Program-made: the position numbers and the translations under genes | The notes under the pieces: generated by a model | The model's input: only the letters and a program-made list of their open reading frames with translations | Database searches by the model: none | Told to the model about the DNA's origin: nothing | Part shown: piece by piece, positions 22,910 through 35,300 of the stretch | Numbering within the stretch: position 1 is the stretch's first letter | Layout: every line of letters starts with the position of its first letter | Assembly: GCA_958450365.1 (NCBI GenBank) | Contig: CAUEEP010000754.1 | Location: forward strand, 776,001 to 840,000 | Length of the DNA: 64,000 bases | Direction of reading: 5' to 3' | DNA from: Mesorhabditis belari | Taxonomy: Eukaryota > Nematoda > Chromadorea > Rhabditida > Rhabditidae

Positions 22910-23212
22910 CAGCTTGGCTCTGGTTTGGCTAGCTTGGCTCTGACTTGGCTAGCTTGGCTCTAGTTTGGCTAGCTTGGCTCTGGTTTGGCTAGCTTGGCTC
23001 TAGTTTGGCTAGCTTGGCTCTGGTTTGGCTAGCTTGGCTCTAGTTTAGCTAGCTTGGCTCTGACTTGGCTAGCTTGGCTCTAGTTTGGCTAGCTTGCCTC
23101 TAGCTTGGTCAGCTTGGCTCGGGTTTGGCTAACTTGGTTCTGGTTTGGTTAGCTTGGATCTGGCTTGGCTAGCTTGGCTCTGGCTTGGTCAGCTTGGCTC
23201 TGGCTTACTAGT
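22910..23212. repeat. Minisatellite, 20-base GCTTGGCTCTAGTTTGGCTA unit
   Basis: About 15 copies, with CTGG or CTGA replacing CTAG in some. Confidence 0.93.
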
Positions 23213-24322
23213 TAGCTGGAGTTAATTTTCTGACTTTATCTGCTTCAGTTATTTTGAGACAAATCAGTTGGAAATTCGCAAATATCACCTCGAAGTTTTC
23301 GCTTTCAAATAACAGGGTGAAGTGTGTCTTGTCTTGAAAAGTGTCTTGAAAAGATGATAGAGAGAAAGGTGATAGAAATGACAGAAAGGGAGGGAAAGGG
23401 TGATTCCCTGCAGGTTTTAGCCATTCTCCATTCAATGAGGGATCGACGAGGGTGAAAGGAGCCGAGTCTTCACCCTCTTCCCCCACGCCACAGACATTGG
23501 CTTCTTTTTTTGTTTCGTGTAGAACCTTTTTGCCAGCCTACTAGCTAGACTTGACTAATTTTGGATAACAAGCACTAATTGAGTGCAATTGGCTAGATTA
23601 TTAAGCTATTAGGCTAGACTATCAGGATATCAGCTTTGGTTTTGCTCTTTTCAACTCTTCTTACACGCTTCTGAGAGCTCAAAATCTTGTCTCAAAAGAA
23701 GGCCAACGTTTCTAGCTTCATTTTTTATATAAACAGATGGTTATCATTTAAATATGAATCTTTTATCGAAATCTAGATTTGTATCTGTTGGGAATAGACT
23801 TGATTATCGATATTTGAGTATCGAGAAGTATTGATAAGCTTTTTAAGGCACTCACATATTAGAATTTGTTTTGTATAAGATAACAAATCAAAAGCTGACA
23901 TTCTCGGCTTTCCAATGAAACAATTTGTAGATTGATAGCTGCTCTAGAAACCGAGATCTGAACGGTTAAACATGAGCTTGCCATTTGTATCGATAAGCAA
24001 GTCTAATTGGGAAGAGAGCCTTTTATACTTAAGTCGTTTTCTACACAAAGTCCTTTTCTACACAAAGTCGTTTTCTGCACAAAGTCGTTTTCTAAAGTGC
24101 ACCTTCTACGTCTGTCTAGGTTGTCGCTAAGAACGTCTCGTAGTCTGTGCAATTTTATTTTCTTTTTCCGCCATCTCGTTTTTTTTTACATTTTTATTTT
24201 TGTTCTTTATTTTTTTACTTTTTTCTTTTTTTCTTTTTCCTTTTTTCTATTTATTTTTCCTTTTTTTCTTTTATCCTTTTCTTTTATTCGTTCTCATTAC
24301 TTTGGAGAAACGCTAACTGTTG

Positions 24323-24890
24323 TGTGTGAACCGTATTGGAATCGTATTGGAACCGTATTGGAACCGTATCAGATCAAAATAGGAACCGTATTGGAATCGT
24401 GTTGGAACCGTATCAGATCAAAATAGGAACCGTATTGGAATCGTGTTGGAACCGTATTGGAACCGTATCAGATCAAAATAGGAACCGTATTGGAATCGTA
24501 TTGGAGCCGTATCAGATCAAAATAGGAACCGTATTGGAATCGTTTGGAATCGTATTGGAACCGTATCAGATCAAAATAGGAACCGTATTGGAATCGTGTT
24601 GGAACCGTATTGGAACCGTATCAGATCAAAATAGGAACCGTATTGGAATCGTGTTGGAGCCGTATCAGATCAAAAAGGGACCGGGGTTGGAACCGTGTTT
24701 GGAACCGATAGTTTGGACTCAGGGGCAAAATAGGAACGTTTGGTCGGTTGGAACCGTATCAGATCAAAATAGGAACCGTATTGGAATCGTGTTGGAACCG
24801 TATTGGAACCGTATCAGATCAAAATAGGAACCGTATTGGAATCGTATTGGAACCGTATTGGAACCGTATCAGATCAAAATAGGAACCGGA
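24323..24890. repeat. GGAACCGTATTGG / AGATCAAAATAGG satellite, locus 1
   Basis: Alternating words GGAACCGTATTGGAATCGT, GGAACCGTATC and AGATCAAAATA form units of about 46-57 bases. The same words form arrays at 38485-38932 (reverse orientation), 49594-49675 (forward) and 53767-53832 (reverse). It is the only satellite in the window found at four separate places. Confidence 0.92.
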
Positions 24891-25253
24891 TTCCACAAGC
24901 AAGTCAATCACATTACAACAGAATCTACTATTACAAAGCTCTCAATCAAAACCTATTACTTTCACATTATTTCTTCCTATATCTTAACAAAATATAACAA
25001 AATATCAATAAAATATAACAAAATATCAAAATATACAGAAATATACAAAATATACAGAATATTATTATTCTCTAGAAATTTATGATACGATCAATGCACT
25101 GATTCCCCCCTTTTTCATATTTATATGGGAAAATTGAGGAGCGATCACACCGATCGCTTGAATTGAATCGGAGAAAAAAATACGCAGAAAAAAGATGAAA
25201 AGAATATTTTCGCATTTGAATCGATTTTATTACTACTTTTGTGCGAAAAAGAA

Positions 25254-25701
25254 TACCGTATTTCTTCGAAAAGAAGGCCGGGTAAAGGGTATCATCGCGT
25301 ACTCCTGCGTAGCAGCCCTTTCTTCTGCTTAGCAGCCCTTTCTCCTGCTTAGCAGCCCTTTCCTCTGCTTAGCAGCCCTTTCTCCTTCTTAGCAGCCCTT
25401 TCCTCTTCTTAGCAGCCCTTTCTCCTGCTTAGCAGCCCTTTCCTCTGCTTAGCAGCCCTTTTTAAAATCTCTTTTCTGCATAAAAGCTTTCAATCAAGTG
25501 CTATAGAGCTGGAAAATGGCTCAAAAATCTGTTAGCTCATGTGGTATTTTTTAAATCATTTTCCAGCTCTATAGCACTTCATTGAAAGCTTTTATGCAGA
25601 AAAGAAATTCTAAAAAGGGCTGCTACGCAGAAGAAAGGACTGCTACGCAGGAGTACGCGATGATACCCTTTACCCGGTCTTCTATTCGAAGAAATACGGT
25701 A
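25254..25701. repeat. Foldback element containing a 20-base tandem array
   Basis: The left arm starts TACCGTATTTCTTCGAA and the right arm is its inverse, ending TTCGAAGAAATACGGTA. The arms of about 80-90 bases share GGGTATCATCGCGTACTCC. The left arm runs into an array (25300-25465) of AGCAGCCCTTTCTCCTGCTT, about eight copies. The right arm has only two such units, so the array grew after the foldback formed. A second inverted pair around TCTATAGCACTT forms the core hairpin. Flanking TA suggests Tc1/mariner-type mobilisation. Confidence 0.85.
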
Positions 25702-25909
25702 AACAAAATAAAATGCAAATCTGTAGCCAAGTGTTGATGGATTTTGCATTGGATATTGGCGGATTTTCATAGAATGGCTCACACTTTCCCCCCATAATCT
25801 CCGGCTTTTCAATGGTGATCAATGGAAAGCAGTAGACCGTTGAGCTTTATCTCTAGTCAGTTCAGTTTTGGCGTTTCATCTTTCCTTCAAGTTTGAGAAT
25901 TTTTCAAGA

Positions 25910-26137
25910 TACTACTGGACAATGAAATATGATATTTGAAAAAAGATCGTCACTTTCGCGCGTCTGTAACTCCCTTGTCTTTACCGTATTTCTAAATATT
26001 AATATTATCATTGTGTAGCCCTTGAAAAGAGCTTTCAGAAATGGTATAGCACTAATAGTTTAAACTCAAAGCGAAGGAAGTTACAGACGCGCGAAAGTGA
26101 CGAAGTCAAATATGATATTTCATTGTCCAGTACTGTA
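25910..26137. repeat. Short inverted-repeat element with CAGTACTGGACA-like ends
   Basis: Ends TACTACTGGACAATGAAATA and TATTTCATTGTCCAGTACTG are inverted copies. Inner arms containing TCACTTTCGCGCGTCTGTAA also pair. It has the form of a Tc1-type MITE. A single end, GATTTCATTGTCCACTACTG, recurs at about 26250-26270. Confidence 0.8.
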
Positions 26138-26396
26138 CCATCCGACGCAGAATTTCCCGCTGAATCCGAATCTGCTTTCCGTTTTTACTAAATGACACTC
26201 TATCAAAAGTTATACGCATTTAAAGTTTTTCATTTCATTTTCCTTAAGGATTTCATTGTCCACTACTGTAAATAAAAAGCGAAATTTCATTTGATTACTA
26301 TTCCTTTCATGCTATAACTTGTTTACAGCTTTTCCTCAGCTTTTCCTTTAGTCATTTTGTTTATATAGTAATTTCAGAGTCTTTCTCTTCGTCTCT

Positions 26397-29300
26397 ATGA
26401 TGATCTCGTTAGGCGGTCGACCGCCAGGTTTCTCAATGAAATCTCTATTCTTTCTAGTCATTATTCATTCGCTATACGGGAATATTCAAGCAAAGTAAGC
26501 AACTTTAGAAATAAGAATTTCGATTTCTAGCGATAGCGACTAAACGATCGTACTAAATGAGTTCTAAATTCGGATCAGCATTCTATGTCTTGGAAATCTT
26601 CGATTCAGAAAATTCTCAGTACTTCGAATATCGCCGAGCACACGAGCGGATGTCGAGTTCTTGCAAGAGATTCGGACAAAAGATCATGATGTGAGTTGGG
26701 GAAACATTTCTGGGGTTTTCGATAAACACGTGTTTTTTTATGCTGTTTAAATAATTGCAGTTCGTAGTCTAACTACTCTATCAGTAGTCTAGCTAGTACA
26801 TAATCTAACTAGTACATAATCTAACTAGTAGACAGTCTAGCTAGTAGGTAGTTTAGCTAGTAGGTAGTCTAACTAGTAGGTAGCCTAGCTAGTACATAGT
26901 CTAGCTAGTACGTAGTCTAGCTAGTACATAGTCTAACTAGTAGGTAGTCTAGCTAGTAGGTAGTCTAGCTAGTAGGTAGTCTAGCTAGTACATAGTCTAA
27001 CTAGTAGGTAGTCTAGCTAGTAGGTAGTCTAGCTAGTAGGTAGTCTAGCTAGTACTCTAGCTAGTACATAGTCTAGCTAGTACTCTAGCTAGTACGTAGT
27101 CTAGCTAGTACTCTAGCTAGTACGTAGTCTAGCTAGTACTCTAGCTAGTACTCTAGCTAGTACGTAGTCTAGCTAGTACTCTAGCTAGTACATAGCCTAG
27201 CTAGTACTCTAGCTAGTACGTAGTCTAGCTAGTACTCTAGCTAGTACTCTAGCTAGTACGTAGTCTAACTAGTACGTAGTCTAGCTAGACTAGCTAGTAC
27301 ATAGTCTAGCTAGTAGGTCGTCTAACTAGTAGGTCGTCTAGTTTTCAATCTTTAACAAGATCGAGATAGCAAGACTCAAAGACAAGCCAACAATTGACCC
27401 CCGCTTTCCTTTGGTGAACTCATAAAGTGAGAGATCGGTGAAATTTTTTGATAAGATGATAAGTGAGATGAAATGGTTGAGTGATTTGTCCTTTTTTGTC
27501 TTTTTTGTCCTTTTTTGTCCTTTTTTCCCTCATTTACCTCCAAGGCCATGTGAGAAAGGAAATTGGATAGAAAAAGAAAAGATAAAACTGAAAATCTCGA
27601 CTTGACGCTTTTTCTTTTTTTGCGAAGAAAAAACGAGCCGCCAATCGAAGAATTTTTGGCTATGGGTGATAGGGAAATGGGTGATGCCAAGGGAAACAAA
27701 TGAAAATTAGAAATTGTAAGGAAATTTGTGCAGAAAGCTGATAATCTATTGATCTAGGCCTTTAACTTCTTTAAGTTCTTGAAGTTTATAGTTTAGTTAT
27801 CGATGAATTACCCGGGAGTCTGTCTGGAGTACTGTCTTTAATTTGTTAACACATTCATGATGATACTAATGACGACTGTACTAATGACAGGTCTAATGAT
27901 ACCTAATGATAGGTCTAATGACAGGCCTAATGACAGGCCTAATGACACCTAATGACAGGTCTAATGACACCTAATGATACCTAATGACAGGCCTAATGAC
28001 ACCTAATGATAGGTCTAATGACACCTAATCACAGGTCTAATGACACCTAATGATACCTAATGACAGGCCTAATGACACCTAATGACAGGCCTAATGACAC
28101 CTAATGACAGGCCTAATGACACCTAATGATAGGTCTAATGATACCTAATGATAGGTCTAATGACAGGCCTAATGACACCTAATGACAGCCCTAATGACAC
28201 CTAATGACAGGTCTAATGACACCTAATGACAGGCCTAATGACAGGCCTAATGACAGGCCTAATGACACCTAATGACAGGTCTAATGATACCTAATAACGA
28301 TTATTTCTAATTACTTGGCATTTATTGGTTAGAGTTGAGGACTCAAGATAGTATCAAAAAGCTCTACCACAAGGACAAAAAGGGCGAAAAAAGCACACCC
28401 CTCAACTGTCTTCATAGCGCAATGCCAGAGGGTCGCCCTCTCCCTCCGATCATCGGGGGTTCGATCCCGCTACCAGGTTTTTGCAATTTTTGGGTCATCT
28501 TTGGAAAGACAGAGAAATTTGGACTTTTTATGCCTGAGCTTTTCATCAGAAGCCAAAAACAGGTCAAAAGTCGAGCTGGGCTGGCTTGGAAAGCTTAACC
28601 TGATTGCAGGCTTGGCCCAGAAGTAGTTCCCTGGCTTCTGACCGGTTCTGACGAGTTCTGATCTGGCTTACAAGCTAAGGAAAACTCTTGGCTCAAATCC
28701 AAACTTCTAAAAGAGATTGAAGCTTTAGTTGGACTTCTGGAAGGGACCCACCGAGGTGAATCGAGAAGTGCACTTGATGGTTGATGAGGCACAGGTGAGC
28801 GGAAGGTTTAAACTTCGATATCTTTAAGTTTTGATACGTTTAAGCCTTAAGCTTCAATTGTTGATAAAGCTAGTTCTATTTCAATTTATAGAAAGCCTAC
28901 ATTGAGCGCACATTAGAGAGACACAATATCAACCATACGATTATGATTCCCGATGTGGAGAGGTAAAGATTTTAGATCTTGAAAGATTGAAAGGGTTTTG
29001 GGCTGGCTAGTAAGCTAGTAAGCTAGATAGTAAGCTGGCTAGTAAGCTAGTAAGCTAGTAAGCTGGCTAGTAAGCTAGCTAGTAAGCTGGTTAGTAAGCT
29101 GGTTAGTAAGCTGGTTAGTAAGCTGGTTAGTAAGCTAGTAAGCTGGCTAGTGAGCTAGGTAGTAAGCTGGTTAGTAAGCTAGTAAGCTGGCTAGTAAGCT
29201 AGCTAGTAAGCTGGCTAGTAAGCTGGCTAGTAAGCTGGTTAGTAAGCTGGTTAGTAAGCTAGCTAGTAAGCTAGTAAGCTAGCTAGTAAGCTAGTAAGCT

Positions 29301-32300
29301 GGCTAGTAAGCTGGCTAGTAAGCTAGTAAGCTGGCTAGTAAGCTAGTAAGCTGGCTAGTAAGCTGGTCAGTAAGCTAGTAAGCTGGCTAGTAAGCTGGCT
29401 AGTAAGCTAGCTAGTAAGCTAGTAAGCTAGCTAGTAAGCTGGCTAGTAAGCTGGGGAATGGGTAGTAAACTAAAATGGGAATGGCTATCGTAGGCTTTGT
29501 TTAGATAAAGCTGGAGTTAAAGAGGAAAGAAAGGCTGAGCAAAGAAAGGGTTTAGAAAAGAAAAGTAAAGGGTTTAGAAAAGAAAGTTCAGAGAATTAAG
29601 ACAATTTCTAGAGTAATCGTCGAGCAAAAGAAGAAAAGAGCTAAATTGAATAGCGAGCTGAGGCTGAGGGATTGGAGAGATGGAAAGGTTCGTTCTTAGA
29701 CTGGATTCGATGTCTACAGTAGTGTCTATAGTAGTACCTAGTACTATCTAGTACTATCTAGTACTATCTAGTACTATCTATCGTAGTAATCGAGAATGAT
29801 GAACTTTTTCCACTTTATCATTCTCTAGATCAACTTCAACCTTGCTCAATATCACTCGTTTGCTGATGTGATCAATTATTTAAACGCTCTTGCCGTCACT
29901 TATCCGGAATTGGTTTCAGTGCAACCGATTGGCACAACGCATGAAGGAAGACAGATTCCATTGATTAAAGTGAGGGAAAAGATCAGCTGAGAGAGTTGTA
30001 AACAGATTGGAAACATACTTAGATTGTAAACAGAGACTTTCTGGTGCACAGGGCACAGACTGGTGCACACGACAGTGACACGACAGTGACACAGACTAGT
30101 GCAAAGACCACACAAAAAGTCTCGAATTGAACCCTCGACAGATTCTCTACTAGCTGACGATTAGCTGACGATAAACTCGCTGAAACAAATGCTATATCAC
30201 TCAAAGAATTGATGTTTCTCAATCTATATTCCATTTTTGACAAATGACAATCTGTCAAGAGTTATAAGCTTTTAAAGTTTCGTTGGTTTTGTTGGTTTTG
30301 TTAGTGTTGTTAGTTTTGAAAATGCGATCTTTACTGTCTCATTTGAGTCTTAACGGTCTTCTGACGGTCTCATCTCAATGCAGCCGTGGCCGAGTGGTAA
30401 AGTGCTAGCTTGAACCTGGGAGGTCTAGAGCGAGACCTCTCAGGTTCGACCCCAGGTCTCGATTTTTCTTTTGCTTCTTTCAAGAACTGACTAGTGTTCT
30501 TTGTTCAAGCTGTCTAGCGCACAATCGCCTTCCATCTGGCACATCGCCATCGCCAGATCACCATCGCCTAAAGCCATAAAGAACTTTGATTAATTCCCAT
30601 CAACCCTTCACTCTACTGTCTGCCAGAAAAAATGCGATCTTTGCGGTCTCATTTGAGTCTTAACGGTCTTCTGACGGTCTCGTCTCAATGCAGCCGTGGC
30701 CGAGTGGTAAAGTGCTCGTGCTCTAGAGCGAGACCTCTCAGGTTCGACCCCTCGCTTGGATTTTTCTTTTGCTTCTTTCAAGAACTGACTAGTGTTCTTT
30801 GTTCAAGCTGTCTAGCGCACAATCGCCTTCCATCTGGCATACCGCCATCGCTAAATCGCCATCGCCATCGCCATCGCCTAAAGCCATAAAGAACTTTGAT
30901 TAATTCCCATCAACTCTCCACTCTACTGTCCGCCAGAAAAATGCGATCTTTGCGGTCCCATTTGAGTCTTAACGGCCTTCTGACGGTCTTGTCTCGATAC
31001 AACGGTGGCCGAGTGGTAAAATGCTCGCTTCTAGAGTGAGACCTGGCAGGTTCGGTCCCCACGCATGCTTTTTCGTTTGTTTTTTTGCAAGGAGAGGTGT
31101 AAAGAGGGTAAAAACTTTATAAAAGCTGACAACAAGGATATGTTGTGCACAAAGAAAACCAGAAAATCATCACCTAATCAACCAATAACAATCGCAAAGT
31201 ATCACGAGAAAATGGAGAACCTAGTACGCCAGAAAGGGTGCGTTTAAGCGTAGCCTGTTCAAATTTGGGTGTTTACTTTGTGCTGAGGTTGTAAACACAC
31301 TCTTTCTGGTGCAATGAACTCCGTTTTCTTTGCACAGTCAAGTCAAAGAGATGAAGGGAATGAGGAAAATGAAGAAGCTGAAGAAAATGAAGAAAACTGA
31401 AGAGAGTGCACCAGAAGGAAAGCGTTTACAGGGTTTTACGTAGCACAAAGAACAATTGTAAATAAGCTAAAGTCATTCTGAATCTTAGGTGACAAATAAA
31501 CGACTTCAAAGCGGCAATAAGAAAGCTGTTTGGGTTGATGGAGGGATTCACGCGAGAGAATGGGTTTCCCCAAGCACTGTTCTTTATTTCATTCATACAG
31601 TGAGTTGAAAGATTTGAATTTCTAGAGATTTCTAGAGATTTCTAGAGATTTCTAGAGATTTCTAGAGATTTCTAGAGATTTCTAGAGATTTCTAGAGATT
31701 TTTAGAGATTTTTAGAGATTTTTAGAGATTCCCGATCGTTTTTTAATTAATAAACATCGAAAATCGTTAACTTTTAGCTCATCACTCAATATGATAAGGA
31801 TCCGAAGATCCGGCAATACGTCGACAGTATGGATTGGTACTTGGTACCATTGCTGAATCCGGATGGGTGAGTTTTCGAGATCTCTGATAGATCTGATAGA
31901 TCGCGTAGCCTGAATACGAGCTTAGTAACGGGGACTCGAAGGCTTAGACTCGAAATGAATCGGCTCAAACGATTCCCCGACCTCGAAAACCCCTGGCTAT
32001 AAATTTACAGCAAAATAGCTTCCTTTTGAGCTATTTTCAAGCCAAAAGAAATCCCTATGGAAATCCTGACGAAATGCTCTTTGTGCGCGTGTGTAATCGC
32101 TCGCCGTCTGGCAAAGGAGAAAAGGCTGACACTTTGGTCTTAAAGAAAATGGAATGCTATGAATGAAAGGGGAGGACTGACAAGCCACCTCAACTCGTAT
32201 CAAAAGGCTTTTCTCGCAACCCGTCGATGTGAGCAAGTGAGCGAGTGGATAAGTAGCTTGGATACAAAGCGAACCACTCATTCCCTGCTCGGGTTCGAAT

Positions 32301-35300
32301 CCTTCTCACGCAAATTTCTTTCCTTTTTTGATTTTAACTCAAAAAACGCGATTATATTTTGTTTCTTTTCATTTAAGGAACTTTAAAGGAGCTTTAAAGG
32401 AACTGAATAGAAACTATAAAGGAGCTTTAAAGGAGCTTTAAGGGAGCTTTAAGGGAGCTTTAAAGGAGCTTTAAGGGAGCTTTAAGGGAGCTTTAAGGGA
32501 GCTTTAAAGGAGCTTTAAGGGAGCTTTAAGGGAGCTTTAAAGGAGCTTTAAAGGAGCTTTAAGGGAGCTTTAAGGGAGCTTTAAGGGAGCTTTAAAGGAG
32601 CTTTAAAAGAACTATAAAGGAGCTTTAAAGGAACTCTAAAGGAGCTTTAAAGGAACTGAATAGAAACTATAAAGGAACTATAGAGGAGCTATAAAGGAAC
32701 TATAAAGGAACTAAATAAGATTCCGAAAGAAATGAAGGGATTTTTGTTATAAATTGGCTATTTTGTTTACTCCCCCTCCTTTCTAGAATAAATTTCTCTT
32801 CAGAGCAACCTTATTATCTGATCTGAAGCATCTGAAGCTCGGTTTGAAGGAATAAAAGAGAAATAGAGACTAAGAAATAGAGAAAGAGAGAAATAGAGAT
32901 TAAAAGAATAGAATTAAGAGAAATTAAGAGAATAGAAGAGAAGAGAATAAAAAAGAAGAGAATAAAAAAGAAGAGAATAGAATATTCTAAAATAGAAGAA
33001 TAAGAGAGAATTGAAAGCTGATATACCCAGTTAAATAATCTCAGAACCACACAGTAACCTTAAAAAAACAATGAAACTTTCCTTTAACTTTGCTTTAACT
33101 TTACTTTAACTTTACTTTAACTTTACTTTAAATTATTCACTTTTCCAGCTACGAATACTCGCGCTCAAGTACAAATCCTGAAATCCGTTTGTGGAGGAAA
33201 AATCGATCCCCGACAAAATGCATTCAAGTGGCTTCAGGTTTGGGAAAGTGGGAGAGGTGAATTTCAGCTTTTTTTTAGGCCCATTCACTCCACCACAACA
33301 ACAATGCTGTCAAGGAGTCGATTTGAATCGGTAAATGAAAGGGAATCCTTTGAAAATTTGACTTTTCTCAGAAATTTCGATTGGTTCTTCGGCCAGGTTG
33401 GGTCATCGACGGATCCTTGCTCGGAGATTTATCAAGTAAGAGATTGGAGTGAAGAGATTGTTACAGAGATTGTCGGGAATCAGTATCAGGCTTGGCTTGG
33501 CTACCAAACTAAGCCAAGTCAAGCTAGTCAAGTCTAGTCAAGCTAAAGCCAAAGCCAGGTCAAAGACAGGCCAAGCTAAAGCCAGGTCAAGGCTAAAGCC
33601 AGGCCAAGGCTAAAGACAGGCCAAGCTAAAGCCAGGCCAAGGCTAAAGACAGGCCAAGCTAAAGCCAGGCCAAGGCTAAAGACAGGCCAAGCTAAAGACA
33701 GGCCAAGCTAAAGCCAGGCCAAGGCTAAAGACAGGCCAAGCTAAAGACAGGCCAAGCTAAAGCCAGGCCAAGGCTAAAGACAGGCCAAGCAAAGCCAGGC
33801 CAAGGCAAAGCAGGCCAAGCAAAGCCAGGCCAAGGCTAAAGCAGGCCAAGCTAAAGCAGGCCAAGCAAAGCCAGGCCAAGGCTAAAGCAGGCCAAGCTAA
33901 AGACAGGCCAAGCTAAAAGCCAGGCCAAGGCAAAGACAGGCCAAGCTAAAGCCAGGCCAAGGCAAAGACAGGCCAAGCTAAAGACAGGCCAAGCTAAAGC
34001 CAGGCCAAGGCTAAAGACAGGCCAAGCTAAAGCCAGGCCAAGGCTAAAGACAGGCCAAGCTAAAGCCAGGCCAAGGCTAAAACCAGGCTAAGCCAAAGTC
34101 TAGTCAAATCAAAGCCAGGTCAAGCTAAAGCCAAAGCCAGGCCAAGGCCAAGGCTAAAGCCAGGCCAAGCCAAAGCCTAGTCAAATCAAAGCCAGGTCAA
34201 GCTAAAGCCAAAGCCAGGTCAAAGCCAGACCACGTCCAAAGCCGTCCAAGGCAAAGCCTAGTCAAGTCAAAGCCAGGCTAAGGCCAAAGCCAACAGTATA
34301 GCAAAGCCGACTTTTAGGGAGGGTTCGCCTTCTCAGAGCCGGAAACCCGAGCAGTTCGCGATTTCCTTGCCCAACACCGTATCACCACTTTTATCACTCT
34401 TCACTCGTATTCACAGGTTCACACGCCTTAGAATTCGATGCTAAACCCCATTCAGATTCTCATGTATCCATTTGGTCATCAAGTCCGCACCTATTCGAAT
34501 GATCTCAATGATTTGGTGAGTTCAATTGAGCTCTAATGAATCAAAAGCTATCTAAAGCTATCTTTGCCATCAAATGCCATCTTTCCTTTTGTCAATTGAG
34601 CTTTTTGAGGACATTGAGCATTGTAAAACATTGTAAAACTCGAATTCAGCACGCAACGGCGACGAATGCGGCAAACGCTCTTCGCAGCATGTACGGGACA
34701 CAGTATCGTGTCGGAACAGGCGCTGATACTTTGTGTAAGGTTTAACGTTTGAGAATTGTTTAGTTCTTTAGTTCAATCAGAGCTAAAGGCTCAATTAGAG
34801 CTAGATTCTGACTAGATCTGACTAGAGCTAGATTCTGACTAGATTTGGCTCTGATTGAGCTAGATTTTGACTAGATATGGCTCTGACTAGAGCTAGATTC
34901 TGACTAGATCTGACTAGAGCTAGACTCTGGCTAGATCTGGCTCTGATTAAGCTAGACTCTAACTAGATCTGGCCTGGCTCTGATTGAGCTAGATTTTGAC
35001 TAGATCTGACTAGAGCTAGATTCTGACTAGATCTGGCTCTGATTGAGCTAGACTCTAGCTAGATCTGACTAGAGCTAGACTCTGGCTAGATCTGGCTCTG
35101 ATTGAGCTAGACTCTAGCTAGATCTGACTAGAGCTAGACTCTGACTAGATCTGGCTCTGATTGAGCTAGACTCTAGCTAGATCTGACTAGAGCTAGACTC
35201 TGGCTAGATCTGGCTCTGATTGAGCTAGACTCTAGCTAGATCTGACTAGAGCTAGATTCTGACTAGATCTGGCTCTGACTAGAGCTAGATTCTGACTAGA

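Larger units (their letters stand above)
21322..26396. other. Gene-poor region between RTF2 and the carboxypeptidase
   Basis: I recognise no gene in these 5 kb. There is a purine-rich stretch with GGGGAAATGGGGAGAAG words at 21580-21830, a (GT)n run near 21925, pyrimidine-rich tracts at 22480-22520 and 24160-24300, minisatellites (22910-23212 and 24323-24890), and two inverted-repeat elements (25254-25701 and 25910-26137). Several short open frames occur on both strands without known domains or splice-linked partners. Confidence 0.6.

Noticed and set aside
24336..24997. Open frame with repeated NRIGTVSDQ peptide
   Set aside because: Satellite translation; the same words occur reversed elsewhere with another frame.
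30632..30889. Working tRNA gene candidates with GTGGCCGAGTGG
   Set aside because: Acceptor stems do not pair and the second copy lacks a proper anticodon arm.
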